From Chondrosia reniformis (taxonomy: Eukaryota; Porifera; Demospongiae; Chondrillida; Chondrillidae), in assembly GCA_947172415.1 (NCBI GenBank), contig OX359192.1:2544501-2608500 (forward strand): 64,000 bases of DNA, written 5' to 3'. The notes below the pieces were generated by a model, which searched no databases, was not told the origin of the DNA, and worked only from the letters and a program-made list of their open reading frames with translations. Made by a program: the position numbers and the translations under genes. Below, piece by piece: positions 11,840-24,589 of the stretch (position 1 is its first letter; each line of letters opens with the position of its first letter).

Positions 11840-12760
11840 CAATACAAGCTAGTTATAGCCCATCGCCTTGGACTTTTGTTGAAGTATATATAATTGCTCA
11901 GCTTCGTAATGTATTTCAGATAAAGTTCGTGCCTCTGGGCTCTAACTATTACACATACGTAAATGCAAATACATAGCCTATGAACCTTTAATGGTAATGT
12001 GTAAAGCATGCACATTCTATTATGTGTATGTATGTACAAAACTCTACAGGTTGCCAATATTTAACTTTACATATTTTGATTATACTATACACACATACGT
12101 ACTGCTATTTAAACAGTAGCATACTACATATGTACAGCTATAGTCTACCCTATAAAAGTGAGTGTAAACTCTGATATCGAAATGCATGCAGCAATGCTCT
12201 ACAAATCATTTCTCCTTTTATACAGTATATACTAACTGCAATTATATAATTTGTATGTATTCACACTTATGTAGTCTAAGTAGTGAAGATATGGAATGAG
12301 TTGGGATTCTATATACTTATACTAGGTGTGGTAGTATTTTGACTAGTGACATCTCTCTTTCAATTCCTGGCTAGTGAAGTTCTCAATCTCTAATCCTGTA
12401 TGTACATATATGTATGCCAAATTTAGACATGGTACAATAGTGACTAACAGTAGACTGGCCTGTACTAATCCCATAGGCTTTCATATTCATTATACTCATA
12501 GGCTAGTGTTAATCTTTAATATGGAAACATTTTGCTGTTATTTGTATGAATATGCACATTTAAAATATTATGAGATATCAGTGAATTAGTGGCCAATACA
12601 AATATAAAATATTTAAGACTTGATTGAAGTGACTATGTACTTCAAGTAAATTACAGTCCTTTACAGTACAAAGTTCGTGCCTCTGGGCTCTAGCTATTAC
12701 ACATACGTAAATGCAAACACATAGCCTATGAACCTTTAATGTGGGCTTGTTTATGGGTCT
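11840..12760 (+). repeat. Duplicated upstream sequence of receptor B
   Basis: A block of about 70 bp (containing TTCGTGCCTCTGGGCTCTA) occurs at 11928-11997 and again at 12670-12742. The region as a whole is the inverted counterpart of 8880-9180 upstream of receptor A. No exon is seen here. Confidence 0.55.
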
Positions 12761-13015
12761 CCAATTATAACATGACGATGATATACAATTCTCTACTCAG
12801 ACAAGATCACACTTTACCTGTTACAAAAGTACATATACGTATACGTATTAACAGGTAAATGTTATTTATTCATTCTGTTCAATCATTTTTGCCAACAGAA
12901 TAACATTAACCTGAATTACATATTCTTTTGTAAACTTTATTGTCTTTGTACTAGTCTACGTATGTACCTACGTATATTCTTTCTGTTTATAGATTTGGAT
13001 TCAAAGAGAACAAAA

Positions 13016-16000
13016 ATGAAGATTGTGCTGTTTATTCTGATGTGTATTAACACATTAGGTGAGTGATTTATATACTATTCAGAAGAATATGGAATATTTT
13101 TCTTTAGTTTCCTGAATGAGGGAAATGATATTTGCAAATATAATTTATTTTGTATAATAGTACAATTATATATTACAAACAACTACCTATATATTTTAAT
13201 TATGTATTTTCCATTTTTGGACAATTTTTGAATTCAGTATAATGTAAAATTCCAATGAATTACTAATTAAACATCGTGTACTACAGATACAAGTAGGTAA
13301 TGCATAAGTATATACATACATATCACTTATATACTACATGCAATACAATATTGATATGCATATTCTGTAGGTGATGCTGCTGTAACTCTCACTTCCAATA
13401 ATGACCGGCACTGTCTTGGTCAGACATCAAGGATTACATGTACTCATCCTTTTAATGATGGATCACTTGTGATACTTTGGGAGAGAAATGGAACGAGACT
13501 GATTAGTTTTGCTAGAATACATAGTCTGACTGATGTTGAATCAACCTACACTACACTAAATATTCATCTAACTAAAGATGACTTTGCAGATAAAGTGTGG
13601 ATCTACAGATGTTACACTCGAAATCTTGACACATCAGTTAGAGATTACAGTACTGAAGTAATGATTAATGCAGTTGGTAAGTTAAATATGTGTATTACTG
13701 TAGGATGAGGATCCTATTATTTATTATGTTAATGTTTCAATTTCAATTATATTGAAGGCTAACTTTTTTTATTATCACTAAAATTGAACTGTGTAATATT
13801 TCAAAATATTGCATTGAAATCAGTTAAAGTGAAAACAGTAATGATTAATGTATATTCCTTTGTCTTATAAATTATTTTAATGAGTACTACTTTATAAATA
13901 TATATAATTGCAACTTCATCACTCCATGTAGAGGTTCCATCTCCAAATGTAATTGCAATACAACCTAAATCTAATGTTCTTGTATATAAAGTGGAACACA
14001 ATCCAAATATGGAATGTTATTCTCATCACACTTTCCAATATCATGTAATCTGGTATCCTGTGATCAATGGAGTCCCTGATGAGACACAACTACAGAATGG
14101 TTCCTTCTCCAATAGTACTGTAATAATAGATGGATTGATGAGTAATATGAGCTATACAGTTAACATAACTGCTGAATGCGTTGGAAATGAAGATGTTGTT
14201 AGTGATCCACTGTCAATGAATTCTATGACTGTTGGTAAGGGTTGGTGTATTGTAATAAAGTGTTTACGTACTGTATGCTATTATGAGTAATGTTAGTTTG
14301 GAAAAGATAATATATTGGAATTGAGGATTGCATGGTAAAGGTGAAATTTATTTGTTTATTTATACCTGACACATGCCTTTGTCAACATAAACCACTAAAT
14401 GCAATGCATTGTGGGGCAAATCTTTGCTTCACCTGTATATGTACGTAGTTGCAACAGTTTTACACCAACCTCATCTGTCTTTTGTGAACATATATATCCT
14501 TACTTCAATACACATGCATAAGTATTAAACTATCATAGCACACCCCAGTTTCAATTAATATAATTTTTAATTAAGTTAATAATGAAAGCAATTGATCCGT
14601 GAACTCTCTCCTGTTTCTCAGTCCTCCTGCAGTCCTCTCCTTTCCGCTTGCTCAGGCTCGCCCTAGTGAATACATAATTATGAAAAGAGTTTTGTTGATA
14701 ATGATCTTAATACTGTACACTGTATGAATTACCAATATATGTATGTTTGTAGAAAAACCCATCACTTTCAATTTAACTGGTCCAGTCTGTTATGACAGAC
14801 AAGCCCAACTCACCTGTCAACATCATGATATAAATGATAGTACATCAAGTGGACCCATCTTCAATAAGACCAGTCCTGTAGTGTGGATGAACAATGGAGA
14901 GAGGATTGATCTACCTGATACATACCATGTGGTTGTATCCCAGAGTAACACAGAAATAGTTGTAAGTGTGACAACAAGAAAGAGTGTCTTTCTCAATGGA
15001 GAGGCTAACTACTCTTGTGCTGTTGTGTATGCTGATGGTAGTATGGAGGAGAGTAAACCTGTGACTGTGACAATTAGAGGTGAGTTTTCATGTGAAAATA
15101 CATTATACATACTTTAAGTAAATAATCCTATCAACAGTAAATCTTTATTTTTCAGATGAGAATTCTTCAGAATCTCTTCTTCCTACGATTTTCCTTCTGT
15201 GCAGAGTCTCCCCTTCCTCCAACCTCACTCATATCCACCCCTTCTGATACAAGTATCTCCCTGATGTGGTCCCACAGTGATGAGTGTTTTGAGAACTGTA
15301 CCTTCATGTATGAGGTAACATGGCAACAGAGTGGAGATGGATCTAGTTTGAGGAATACAACCACTACTGAAACATCCTACACTATTGAAGGTCTTACTCT
15401 TGGTACATCTTATGAGATTGGAGTTGTAGCTTATTGTAGAGATGACCCAAATATTAGAAGTGAAATAATAAATAGAAGTACCACAACTAAGACTCGTAAG
15501 TGTTCACAATGTAGGAAATGAGAACAGTTATAAAGTGTTGTTAATCAATTACTTTGTATTTTGTAGTTCCTCCTGCAGGTCCAGTAGTCAATGGAGTGGC
15601 AATTGGAGTATCCATTGCATTATTAGTAGTGTTAGTGGTCCCCGTAGTAGTTGTATTAGCTGCATGTATCATGGTTCCAAGATTTAGACGTAAGATGAAA
15701 CAGTTATTTGGGAAAGTAACATCTAAAAGATGGAAGAATGGAAACGGGGAAATGACTGTGAATCAAGTGGAACTTGATAATAACCATCCTGAAGATGGAG
15801 GTGAAGCTGTTGTTGCTTCTACTAGCCAGTCCCAAGAAAAGGTACATATGTATAAAGAAACAACATGAAACTATTTTGTCAATACAAATCTAATGAGCTT
15901 GTATTAACTAATGGTTGATTATTTAATTATATAATGTTTCATATGGTACAGTGTAAATATGTTGAAGTGGATCACAGCAAAGGAGCTAAACCAAGACACA

Positions 16001-18332
16001 TTCCCAACAAAATCTATGGAGATGGAAATTATGATGAAGTCAAGTCTGCTAAGGAAGTAGCGTCTACTGGTGACATTGGAGATGGTGATAAGAGACATGA
16101 GGTGTGTGTGTAGTGAGCCTACATATTGTATTTCCAGGGTTTCATTCAGCAGGAGGGGAGGTGGGGCATTCGCCCTCTTGCTGAAGAGTTGCCCCCTTGG
16201 ATTTAGGTTGCCACCTAGCTATTTTATCAAGGTATGACACCACCCCTGCAAAAATTTCAAAGGTCAATTTTTGCACCCCTTACAAAATTTCTGGATGAAA
16301 CCCTGATTCTAATACGTATTCATCAGGTGTTGTTTGGTACATGATGGGGATTTCTTCTAACTGCGCCAAACTTATCTTTGAGATGGTTCAACTTTTAGTC
16401 TAAGAAGACCCCTAGGGGCAAAATGTCAGAGTTCTATAAGACCCAACTGCATCTCTAGACACTCCAAAGACTAAAAGATGAACCATCTCAAAGGTAGGTA
16501 TTATTATTACAGTGTTTGACCTTTTGACTCTGCTCAGATCAAAGGGCAATATGTGACAGTAGATCACTCTAAAGGGGAAACCCCTAGACACCAACCTAAC
16601 CCTAACTTGGGAGATGGCAAGTATGCAGAGATTAAGAAAGCTTCTGAAGAAGTTGCATTTGAGGATGCCAAATCAGAAGTATGATATATCAATCCAAAAA
16701 ATTCTGAAATGATAAGATATGTACTGTGCCATCATACATACACTTGAAATGTTTATGTCATACAGTGTGCATCATCAAAATGATATTATTTCTACCTTTG
16801 TATTTAGATGGTAAATAACCAAACTAGCAGGCTTGAAGTGAGTTAAGGGGAACATTAACCCTTATGTATGGCGGTTGGTATGAAAACTGTATCCTGTTCC
16901 AAAGCTGTCTTAAAGGTCCTTAGATTAGCTACATTACTGTATACAGAGTATGACCTTTCCTTTCTTACTCCACTGAGCCATGTACGTACATGATGTGTTT
17001 TACTTATAATTTAATCATTTTCTCTTCTTATACTTAGATGTATGCCTCAGATGCTGAATTAAGGGTACGTGTGACATGTCCATATGCATGTAGTTCCTAC
17101 TTCTGAAATATATCACATTCATAATATGCTGAAGGAATATAGCATTACAATATATACATACGTATCACTCAATCAAATGTTTCTCATTTGTCTACTAATG
17201 TAGGCTGGTGGAAGAGCATATGAGGAATCAACAGTAAGATATTTTATTATGTACATTAACTTATTTATTTCCAATGTAATTAGTATCAATTCACTTAAAA
17301 ATGTGAAAACCATAGGTAAATTAATTCAACTTGCATGGAGTTAGAGCATAACAACCTTAGTTTACCATATTTGGGCAGGGATATAACAGGATTTAAGAAG
17401 CCAATGGCAGTATATAGCTTCTTAAATCTTGTTATATCCCGGTTACGAAATATATACACAGGCGGTTGCCCCGGCAAAGGAGTATATATGAGTTTTATAC
17501 TTATGATAATAACTTCATGATAATATGCCCATTCTGTTTCTAGGTCCTTTCTTGGAGCCCTATGAATTAGATTAGATTGTATTTGTAATTTGAATTGTGG
17601 TAGATGGTATTTTGTAATTTGAATTGTATGTAGTAATAATAATTTTATTGTATATGAGATGTTTAATGAAATCCTATCTTTGTGTAGTTGGTTGATACTA
17701 AGAAATTTGATGTACCAATTTCACCTACTCAAGAGACAATTTCACCTACTCAAGAGACAAATCAATTTGAATCCTCTGAGCAGCTTTTTCCGGTATGCAA
17801 TTGCTGCATGTAAATTTGTGTTGACTTAATTGGTTTTTACATGCATACATTGGTTATAAATAGATTTGTAGTGTCTATGTGGATGATTTTTTGATATGTT
17901 TCTTATTATTGTAGTTTAAAATGCAGCTCAATCATTGCTTTGAAAAGTGTGTGCCAACATTTGGTTTGAGGTTAATTAGTCCCACAACTGGTGATGAGGA
18001 AGAAGAGGTTTCAGTGAGCAGTTTTGAATGCTCAACAGCCTCCTTTAGATCTGATGCTGACCCTGCTGTAACTCACATGGTAGGTAGATACGTATAGTAC
18101 TCCACTCTTTGCCTGTGTTATGTGTAATGTGAAAATTTAACTTAGGAGTGCTAATTACGTACATACATAAATCCTTATACGTATATACGTACAGTACCTA
18201 CAAATTTTGAATCCATTGACATGCATGCCTACCTCCTGTTTATGATCTTAGGACAGCTCAAATGCTAAACTCAGCACAAGCATGTTGTATACATCTATCA
18301 TTGTTATCTATGTTATTATATTAGTTAAATAA
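13016..18332 (+). CDS. Receptor B: Ig/FN3 transmembrane protein with long modular tail
   Basis: Exons: signal 13016-13058 (MKIVLFILMCINTL), Ig1 13371-13676, FN3-like 13932-14234, Ig2 14753-15079, FN3 15205-15495, TM plus juxtamembrane 15567-15841, then phase-0 tail exons 15952-16101, 16538-16678, 16808-16837, 17038-17064, 17204-17233, 17688-17792, 17915-18079 and 18252-18332. The ectodomain is nearly identical to receptor A, but the TM and tail are those of receptor D. Two successive tail exons are a tandem duplication, each with a YV.VDHSKG block and a GDG.Y.E block, giving YVEV, YDEV, YVTV and YAEI. At 16679 GTATGA can be a donor or a stop (V*), so a 613-residue form is also possible; the long form is about 757. 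Relative to D, a 16-bp deletion removed the donor of the last exon, so translation runs into a hydrophobic C-terminus (IIVIYVIILVK). Confidence 0.8.
16132..16312. mobile_element. Intronic MITE with CAGGGTTTCAT termini
   Basis: Inverted ends CAGGGTTTCATTCAG and TGGATGAAACCCTG bound about 180 bp. The same element sits at the matching intron of receptor D (33595-33775), so it predates the B/D duplication. Confidence 0.7.
16340..16500. mobile_element. Intronic foldback element
   Basis: Inverted arms GAGATGGTTCAACTTTTAGT and its near complement at about 16469-16495 surround a GACCCCTAGGGGC palindrome. The receptor D intron carries the same insertion (33410-33545). Confidence 0.65.
17297..17590. 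mobile_element. MITE fragments in receptor B tail intron
   Basis: Contains a hairpin with arms GATTTAAGAAGC and GCTTCTTAAATC (about 17390-17430), and then a 75-bp tail (17500-17575) matching one end of the foldback family (GGCTCCAAGAAAGG in reverse). A related fragment is in the D locus at 32400-32480. Confidence 0.55.
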
Positions 18333-18378
18333 GGCAGAATGTACAGTGCTTATTTAATAAGCTGGCCGCATTTTGTAG

Positions 18379-19060
18379 ACCTTTTCTGAGGACCTCTTTA
18401 TTCTACCAATTGGTAAAACATCATACTTCAAAAAGGGAGCTTTTCAACTTCAACCCTCCCAGCTCTGGATAAGATTAAAGTGAAAGCAGATAACTGTATA
18501 CTTGAATTACTTGGCATGCAGTTCTGGTAAGTAACAAACTAACAAGTACATTATTCTCATCTAGGTACGGTGTATATTAGGGTTGTTTACTACTTCCACA
18601 GTGTATAATTTGAAAGGTACATTCCATATAACTGTTGAAGGAGCAAAAATGCTTCGTTTAATCATAGAATTTAATTATTGGTAAATGGTGAATGCCTAAA
18701 TATCTTACAGTGTTAGCTATCAAACCATTCAAGGCAAATACTTACAGTATGTCTCCTGCAGTGGCTGATTATGCAATCCCCATTCTAATATGAAATTCTA
18801 AAACCTAAACATGCATTTGAGTACGTAAATAGACACACGCAATTGAACAAAGGACAATATACAGATTTGTATTCTTTTTGGGCTGCCTATACACTTTGGC
18901 AAATGAAGTGTATATATGTAACATTTTATACTTTTTATTACAGAATGTTTCCCTCACTGCAACTTGCATGTTTTCAAATCGGATTGGTTTGTTAAGCTAC
19001 ATATTGATTTACATGCTGTTATCTGTATTATACTGTTTATCAGAGAGTAGTACTCTCTAA
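18379..19060 (+). pseudogene. Decayed 3' tail exons of receptor B
   Basis: Exon 18379-18526 is homologous to receptor D exon 31457-31591 but has a one-base change in length plus small insertions, so the D frame is lost and stops appear. Exon 18944-19060 corresponds to the D terminal exon (NVSLTATCMF) but has lost the D stop codon and runs into the terminal palindrome of an adjacent MITE. With the missing upstream donor, these exons are probably no longer used. Confidence 0.6.
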
Positions 19061-19470
19061 GTAGGGTTGGCCGAAAAAACATGGCCGCCCTATTCAGTGT
19101 GTTTTCACTAAATCAACAACAATTTGATTTTTGGTTTTATTTGACTATTTCCAATTTGCTGTTCTAAATGCCTAAATGTTTTTTGATATTCTGCACCTTT
19201 AGCAAAGTGGTTAACCAGCAGTAGGCCTAATTCCATAATTCATTTTTTCTTCTTTTTTCAAATGAACTGGCTAGCGCTTACTTGCAAACTTATGCCGCCG
19301 GATACAAGTTTTAAATTGTCATTACTTTTTCTGAGCTAGGAATAGGAATAAATGGCAACCAGTGACTTTGGTCCCCTGGCAAAGATATGATTTTGGTCAC
19401 TTGGCTGACTGATGTAATATTTTCCAGAGATTATCTAAATTTTTATCCTAGCCTTGGCACCAATTATATA
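19038..19470 (+). mobile_element. MITE sharing the GTAGTACTCTCT terminus
   Basis: Begins with the palindromic terminus and the GGCCGAAAAAACATGGCCGCC box, the inverse of the element ending at 1421. The right end is not clear. No ORF with recognisable content. Confidence 0.5.
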
Positions 19471-20170
19471 ACTCTTTTTCAATGACTTCTCACTTCATAA
19501 ATGTTTTTATTTTACTTGTAATTTATAGTAACACATTCTTAACATTATCTTGTGGCCTTAATGTATATATTTGAGTATTTTGAATTATCTCTTGCAGGGT
19601 TACTACCAGAAATTTCTTTTGGCTGCTGTAGCTTCTGTGAATGTTATGCATGCATGTTACATGTATAGTATAAATGTGCCAATGCTATTTTTTTATAGTA
19701 TACAATACAGTACATACAGAATATTACATACAGTATATTCATTAAAATATATTAATTGCATTGATTGTATAGTGATTGTTTCCTGCAACATTTAGTACAT
19801 ATATAGCATAAATATAAAAAAACTTAGCTACAGATAGCTGTGCATGTATTTATATGGGACCCTATACGCATGGTCATTGATTGCACATGACATACATAAT
19901 ATATACAGCAGGCAGCCTCAGATTTGAACAGCAGTGAATCTCCTCTATAGTGCTATTGTACTTTGCTAGAGCTGTTCTAATAAAGATACCAATCTTATAG
20001 AGCTAAAACTAATACCGTGCATGATGTATTGGTATATAAATCAGGAGTGCAACAAAACAAATTGGGGATTATTGGATAGTGTATTATTATATATAACAAA
20101 AGTGGCCATGGCTCTTTATAATATATATAATAAAGGATTGCTGGTTGTATTGGATGTAATATATATAATG
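19471..20170. other. Gene-free AT-rich stretch
   Basis: No exon, tRNA or recognisable repeat could be supported; open frames here are short and low in complexity. Confidence 0.4.
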
Positions 20171-20174
20171 TACA

Positions 20175-20426
20175 GTAATGTTTATCAACCCTGATAAAAC
20201 TAAGGCAATATGCAATTCAGAAATAATAGAAAATCACTAGACTCCACAATATTTAAATGCTGTAATGCTTATAACACCTACACTGACAAATACAAATACC
20301 TACGTAGGTGTAGGACTTAATCGGAATGTACCTCTTGACTCTCTAACAGGAGAGATGGGCTGTAAACCTATACCATGTATGTCTCACAAAAATCATATGT
20401 ATTAAATTTTGGATAAGACTGCATAG

Positions 20427-20471
<45 letters not shown>

Positions 20472-20860
20472 GTATATATATATAATAATCGTATTATGAA
20501 AACAGTTTTTATTGAAGCATGTATAGATTGACCGATCAATCAAAGGTACGTACCCATAATATTTGATCTTAATTCTACTCCCCACAGTATCTGTGCTGAC
20601 CTCCTCTGGTATCAGAATATTAATAGAATTCCATATAACTCTAGATCTGGTGGTAGGTTAAATCTTTACCTTTAGATCTTTAATTTGGTCTTATGGCAGA
20701 TAGTTACATAATGTGACAAAGGCAGGATAAGAGTTATTGCTGGCCTACGTCCCACTTGCAGTTGAAGTTGGTCACTACACCTCCCTCCCATTCGACCAGA
20801 GGACCTGCCAAGTCTGTGCTGGGGGTGAGGTGGAGGATCAGGCACACTTTTGCTAAATTG
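20175..20860 (+). mobile_element. LINE (non-LTR retrotransposon) remnants
   Basis: Plus-strand translation around 20180-20330 shows INPDKTKA and, after a frameshift, DKYKYL, typical of the reverse transcriptase palm/thumb of non-LTR elements. At 20744-20860 the frame PLAVEVGHYTSLPFDQRTCQ, followed by a CxxC pair and GEVEDQAHF, is the familiar C-terminal cysteine segment of such ORF2 proteins. Frameshifts and stops make it non-functional. An AT dinucleotide run at 20431-20470 lies inside. Confidence 0.65.
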
Positions 20861-21559
20861 TTGTAAAACCTAATATTATAAGAAAGGATCTATTTACTTA
20901 TTGCACCCAGATTAATCCTAATTTTACATGTGTGCCCCCTTCAACTAGATTACAATATTTCTTAAGTTCAGACAATACACAAGTCATTATATAACTTCAT
21001 TTATAGAATGTATGATCTCAGACAATCCCTTTTATTCCCACCATAATTTATTGTAAACACCCTCACCAATCCTTTTTGTGACTAATAAGCCAAACTGGCT
21101 GGTCAGCTTGTACGTATACTGGTAGTTATGATCACTTTAATAATAATCATAATAATAATATAAGAGAGCTATAATGACTTTGTATATATATACCAGAGAA
21201 CATGGTTGGTCCAAAAAGGGCTGCCCTATTATCAATAACTATGACAGAAAAACTGCAGTAGCATTCAAGTATGGTGTGCTGGCGTTGAAGTACCCATAGT
21301 ACATGCACTGGCATCAAGTAGTCATTGTACGACATGTCAGTGAGAGGACCCCTGCCCGAAGGGCCAGGTCTGTCTGCTATATATTATGGATAATTAAGTA
21401 ACTGACATTTTGATCATTGTGGCAAGTTTAGCCATTTATATAAATTATCCAAGCATATACATTCATGATAGGAGAACACAGATTAGAAACTGTACCAGAA
21501 TATACGTACATATCTAGGCCTAACTATTAATCAATTTTTAATCTGGAGCAAATCAGTTG

Positions 21560-21930
21560 AAAATGTAGCCAAAAAGGCATATAAAGTGACACATTATCTA
21601 TTAACAAAATCACGATCATTAGGAAATTTCCCATACCTCTATATATTCTTGGTATTGTGAACATAGTGCACATGTATGGGGCCTCAAAGAATATAAATGT
21701 TTAGACCAGGTACAGAATAATGTTATGCAATCATTTTTAGGACTAGGGAAGAGGCACTCCAAATTCATAACCCGAGTTTCACTGAATAACATCAAGTGGC
21801 TTCGACCAACTGTGAGGCACTCTTTATTCCATATATAAAGGGACTCAGTGAGATGATCAACAAAAGCTGTAGTATCTAAACCATTTTCTCCAAACAGATC
21901 ATTGAGAACCATATTATCCAACCCTAAACA
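21560..21930 (+). mobile_element. Second LINE remnant
   Basis: Translation at 21657-21800 includes HVWGLKEYKCLDQVQNNVMQ, then SFLGLGKRHS, and later WLRPTVRHSLF. This is the segment that normally lies between the reverse transcriptase and the C-terminal cysteine motif. Here it lies downstream of that motif, so it is a separate copy or a rearranged one. Interrupted by stops. Confidence 0.6.
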
Positions 21931-21974
21931 GCCACAACCACCTATATGGATACCAAGGGTGTAGTTTACCTAAT

Positions 21975-22210
21975 TCCTTGCTCTGATTGTTCTGAGTCTA
22001 CATTGGTGAAACTGGAATGACCCTGAAAGTAAGATTGGTGGAACACAAGCGAGCAGTCAGAATGGGGGATGTGAAAATGGTATAGCTGTTCACTACCTCA
22101 AGACTGGCCACTCAATTGCTTGGTACAAGGCCATGATTACAGACAGGGAAATCCACTGGCAAAGGAGAAGGGTCAAAGAAGCCATCAGGATCCAGAAATG
22201 TCAGGTGAGG
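21975..22210 (+). mobile_element. Penelope-like element remnant, GIY-YIG endonuclease
   Basis: The frame VYIGETGMTLKVRLVEHKRA, then a one-base shift and NGIAVHYLKTGHSIAWYKAM, matches the GIY-YIG endonuclease end of Penelope-like retroelements (VYIGETG, EHKRA and AVH..TGH are family hallmarks). One frameshift is visible; the reverse transcriptase portion is not present. Confidence 0.7.
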
Positions 22211-22214
22211 ATGA

Positions 22215-23364
22215 ATTTATATCAAGGTATTGTGCTACATCAAGCCTGGAGATGATTTAATATTAATACTTCCTGTTTTCTCTTCCTGCTGAGGGTTACA
22301 TGACAGGAAGTGGAAATGGCGGGGAAAATCCTTCTCTTTTTGACCAGAAAGGAAACCAAACGGCATTTTTAAACGCTCAATAAGTAGAAGGATGTATCAT
22401 CCCAAAGGTATTCATACTTATCCAACATGCTGCTCTCTATACATACGTAATTTACGTGGTGCAAATTGTCCCAGCAAAGTTGATTTACTAATATAAATTG
22501 AAGGGTTGAAAAATAAAAGCCGAGTCTCCTATACAAACCCAGTCTCCAATAAAAGCCCATGCAGGTTCAGAGGGGTTTGAAAAATACAAGCCCTGGGCTT
22601 ATATTAGATATAATACGGTAGTTATTCAAGTCTGGATTCCAGTTGAAACATGTGAGTCTCTATAGTTCTTAATCTGTCAGTAAGATCATCACTGAAGAGG
22701 CAGATGAGATGCTGGTTGTGAGTGATATGATAAACTTCCAAAGACAATATATGACCAAAAGTGAATCACAGCCTGAAATTATTGTATTAGAACACAATAC
22801 AGACACTGATTCTGAACTTGTAAGAATATAATGTAAAGTTATAGTCATCAGTCAGTGACAATGCACCATGGAATTCTATGATGATAGTGATTGTACGTAA
22901 TGATGAGAGTTATGCATTTAAAGTAGATTTACCAGTTTGGAACAGTTTTCAATTGATTTCCTACTGTAATGTATTTTATATACGTATGTAAAGTTCTTTT
23001 ATTTATAATAATTTTGAAAATTTAAATTTTTAAATCTACCTAAGTAAGTGTCTACCAAGTCCAAGTATATCAATAAATTTCGTAATTTCATATACACGAA
23101 CAGCCTCAAACCAAATATATATATCCTTGAGCTCCTTGAGAATATATATCTATGCACTGATTGAGACAGATAACTGTCAAAATATTTGATTAATCAACTA
23201 ACAAAATGGAATATTTCACTCATAATATGCATATACGTAAATAAAAAGAGTAGTTTGAAAGATGTGCATCACTTCAATTACTAAGTATAATGTGTATGAA
23301 TGTTATAATCTGCTTTGGTTTGGTGACTGTGAACATGGTTTAAAGGAAAGGTTATCAGATGTAT
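22215..23364. other. Gene-free stretch
   Basis: AT-rich DNA; no exon or known repeat was identified. A possible decayed retroelement tail lies next to 22210. Confidence 0.35.
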
Positions 23365-23786
23365 TCACTTGGTACACACTACACAGGAGAGTTCCTTGCG
23401 CCCATCATAAGGCGCACAAGGGAGGCCAGTAGAACAATCTGCCTCAACATGATACATTACAGCTCCATTTGTGTTAGCTGAAGTTCCATCCACCAAATCA
23501 GGATAGTTGTCAACACATGTAAACAAAGTACGACTTTTGTGAGTATAGCGAGCAGACATCAACCATCCATAATACTCTCTGGTCCATCCACCTGGACATA
23601 TGTAGGTTCCAGGTATCATCAGCTGCTTTGAACGATTGTTGACTTCACATACAGCACAGGGAACATTGTGATCAAAAGTACGACCTCTATTAAGTCCTTG
23701 CCCAGGTTCAATTTGATATTCAGTTCCATAAACAGTAGATGCACCAGTATTTGCAGTAGTAATCCTGGCTGGATCCTGGCTGGATC
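23365..23786 (-). CDS. Short-chain collagen C4-like C-terminal domain (partial)
   Basis: One open exon, phase 1 behind GCAG, encodes about 139 residues and stops at 23365. It contains VYGTEYQIEPG, HNVPCAVCEVNNRS, MIPGTYICPGGWTREYYGWL, a CVD block and a terminal CPxY...LSCVVCTK-type ending (APYDGRKELSCVVCTK). This pattern of paired cysteines and GWTxEYxG is that of the C-terminal non-collagenous module of spongin short-chain collagen C4-like proteins, secreted matrix proteins of sponges. The first half of the module and any Gly-X-Y segment were not found nearby, so the gene is partial. A short tandem duplication (CTGGCTGGATC) lies at its 5' end. It could be a distal exon of the gene starting at 26221. 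Confidence 0.6.
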
Positions 23787-23834
23787 CTGCATGTTCAGAT
23801 ATTTAATGGCCACTTATTAAACTGCACACTCCAA

Positions 23835-24422
23835 TTGGTCAATAACAGAATTAGAACAAACTTCAGTCTCCTTCATCAGCTCATGCACATATCATACAAT
23901 ATGAGCACGTATTCATCATGGCAACCTAAAGATGTGACATCTCTTCCATACTATATTTGTCTCTGTGATGACTCTCAGCCAATGAATAGTTCATTATGGG
24001 ATTGCGGTCAAAATACCACACTCTCACATTATCCAGGTCAAGGTATTGCTTTGAATGTTTCCTTAGTTGGTGATTTTGATCAATCTAAAAAAGGATCACT
24101 AACAGTTTATTCCAAGCACCAAGAAAAATCAGATGTACAAGTCTTTGTAGGAACATGTAACGCTCTATCTTTAGACTATCTAACATCTGGTGGGATATTA
24201 TCCAAAACAGATGTCGTATTGCCATGGGGCTACAGAGTAAGAGACCTTTTCTTGACTCATAAGATCAATGTAAATGTCATTCAGTGTCCTATAGGGTTCC
24301 AAGATGTAAATGGATCCAAATGTGAGTGCAGCGAATTTCTTAAATGGAAACATTTCAAATGTTACATTGATGGTAGAAGTGTTGTTTATCAGCAAAAAAG
24401 AAGCATTACTGGATTGGACTGA
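23835..24422 (+). pseudogene. C-terminal fragment of a large cysteine-containing membrane-protein family
   Basis: A 195-codon open frame includes SLPYYICLCDDSQ, HYPGQGIALNVSLVGDF, a GTCNAL block and CPIGFQDVNGSKCECS followed by CYIDG. The order xPYxICLCD, YPGQ, VG.F, CxxL, CPxGFxxxxxxCxC is one I associate with very large, highly expanded sponge surface proteins whose upstream part is a parallel beta-helix repeat (recognition from memory, not a search). The repeat region, signal and membrane anchor are absent. It lies antisense inside the fibrinogen-like locus, so it looks like an inserted or stranded fragment. Confidence 0.45.
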
Positions 24423-24589
24423 ATGAAAAAAAGCTAATAATAATTAGTAACAGCTGTCCTTCTTTCTTTTGTAATAATATTTTGCAAGATACAGGAGTGA
24501 CCCTTGATGACATTAAGTCTAATTCCAAAGTTCAGTGTAAAGATAATATGCAATATGCACTGTATGTGATCATGTCCTTGAAGGTAGAG

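Noticed and set aside
20343-20585. 80-codon minus frame with an IYIYIY run
   Set aside because: Produced by the AT dinucleotide tract.
23619-23813. 64-codon frame on the minus strand over the collagen C4-like exon
   Set aside because: It is a wrong-frame shadow; the +2 frame continues the HNVPCAVC domain without a break.
24198-24395. 65-codon minus frame inside 23835-24422
   Set aside because: Shadow of the plus-strand cysteine-containing fragment, which has the recognisable motif order.
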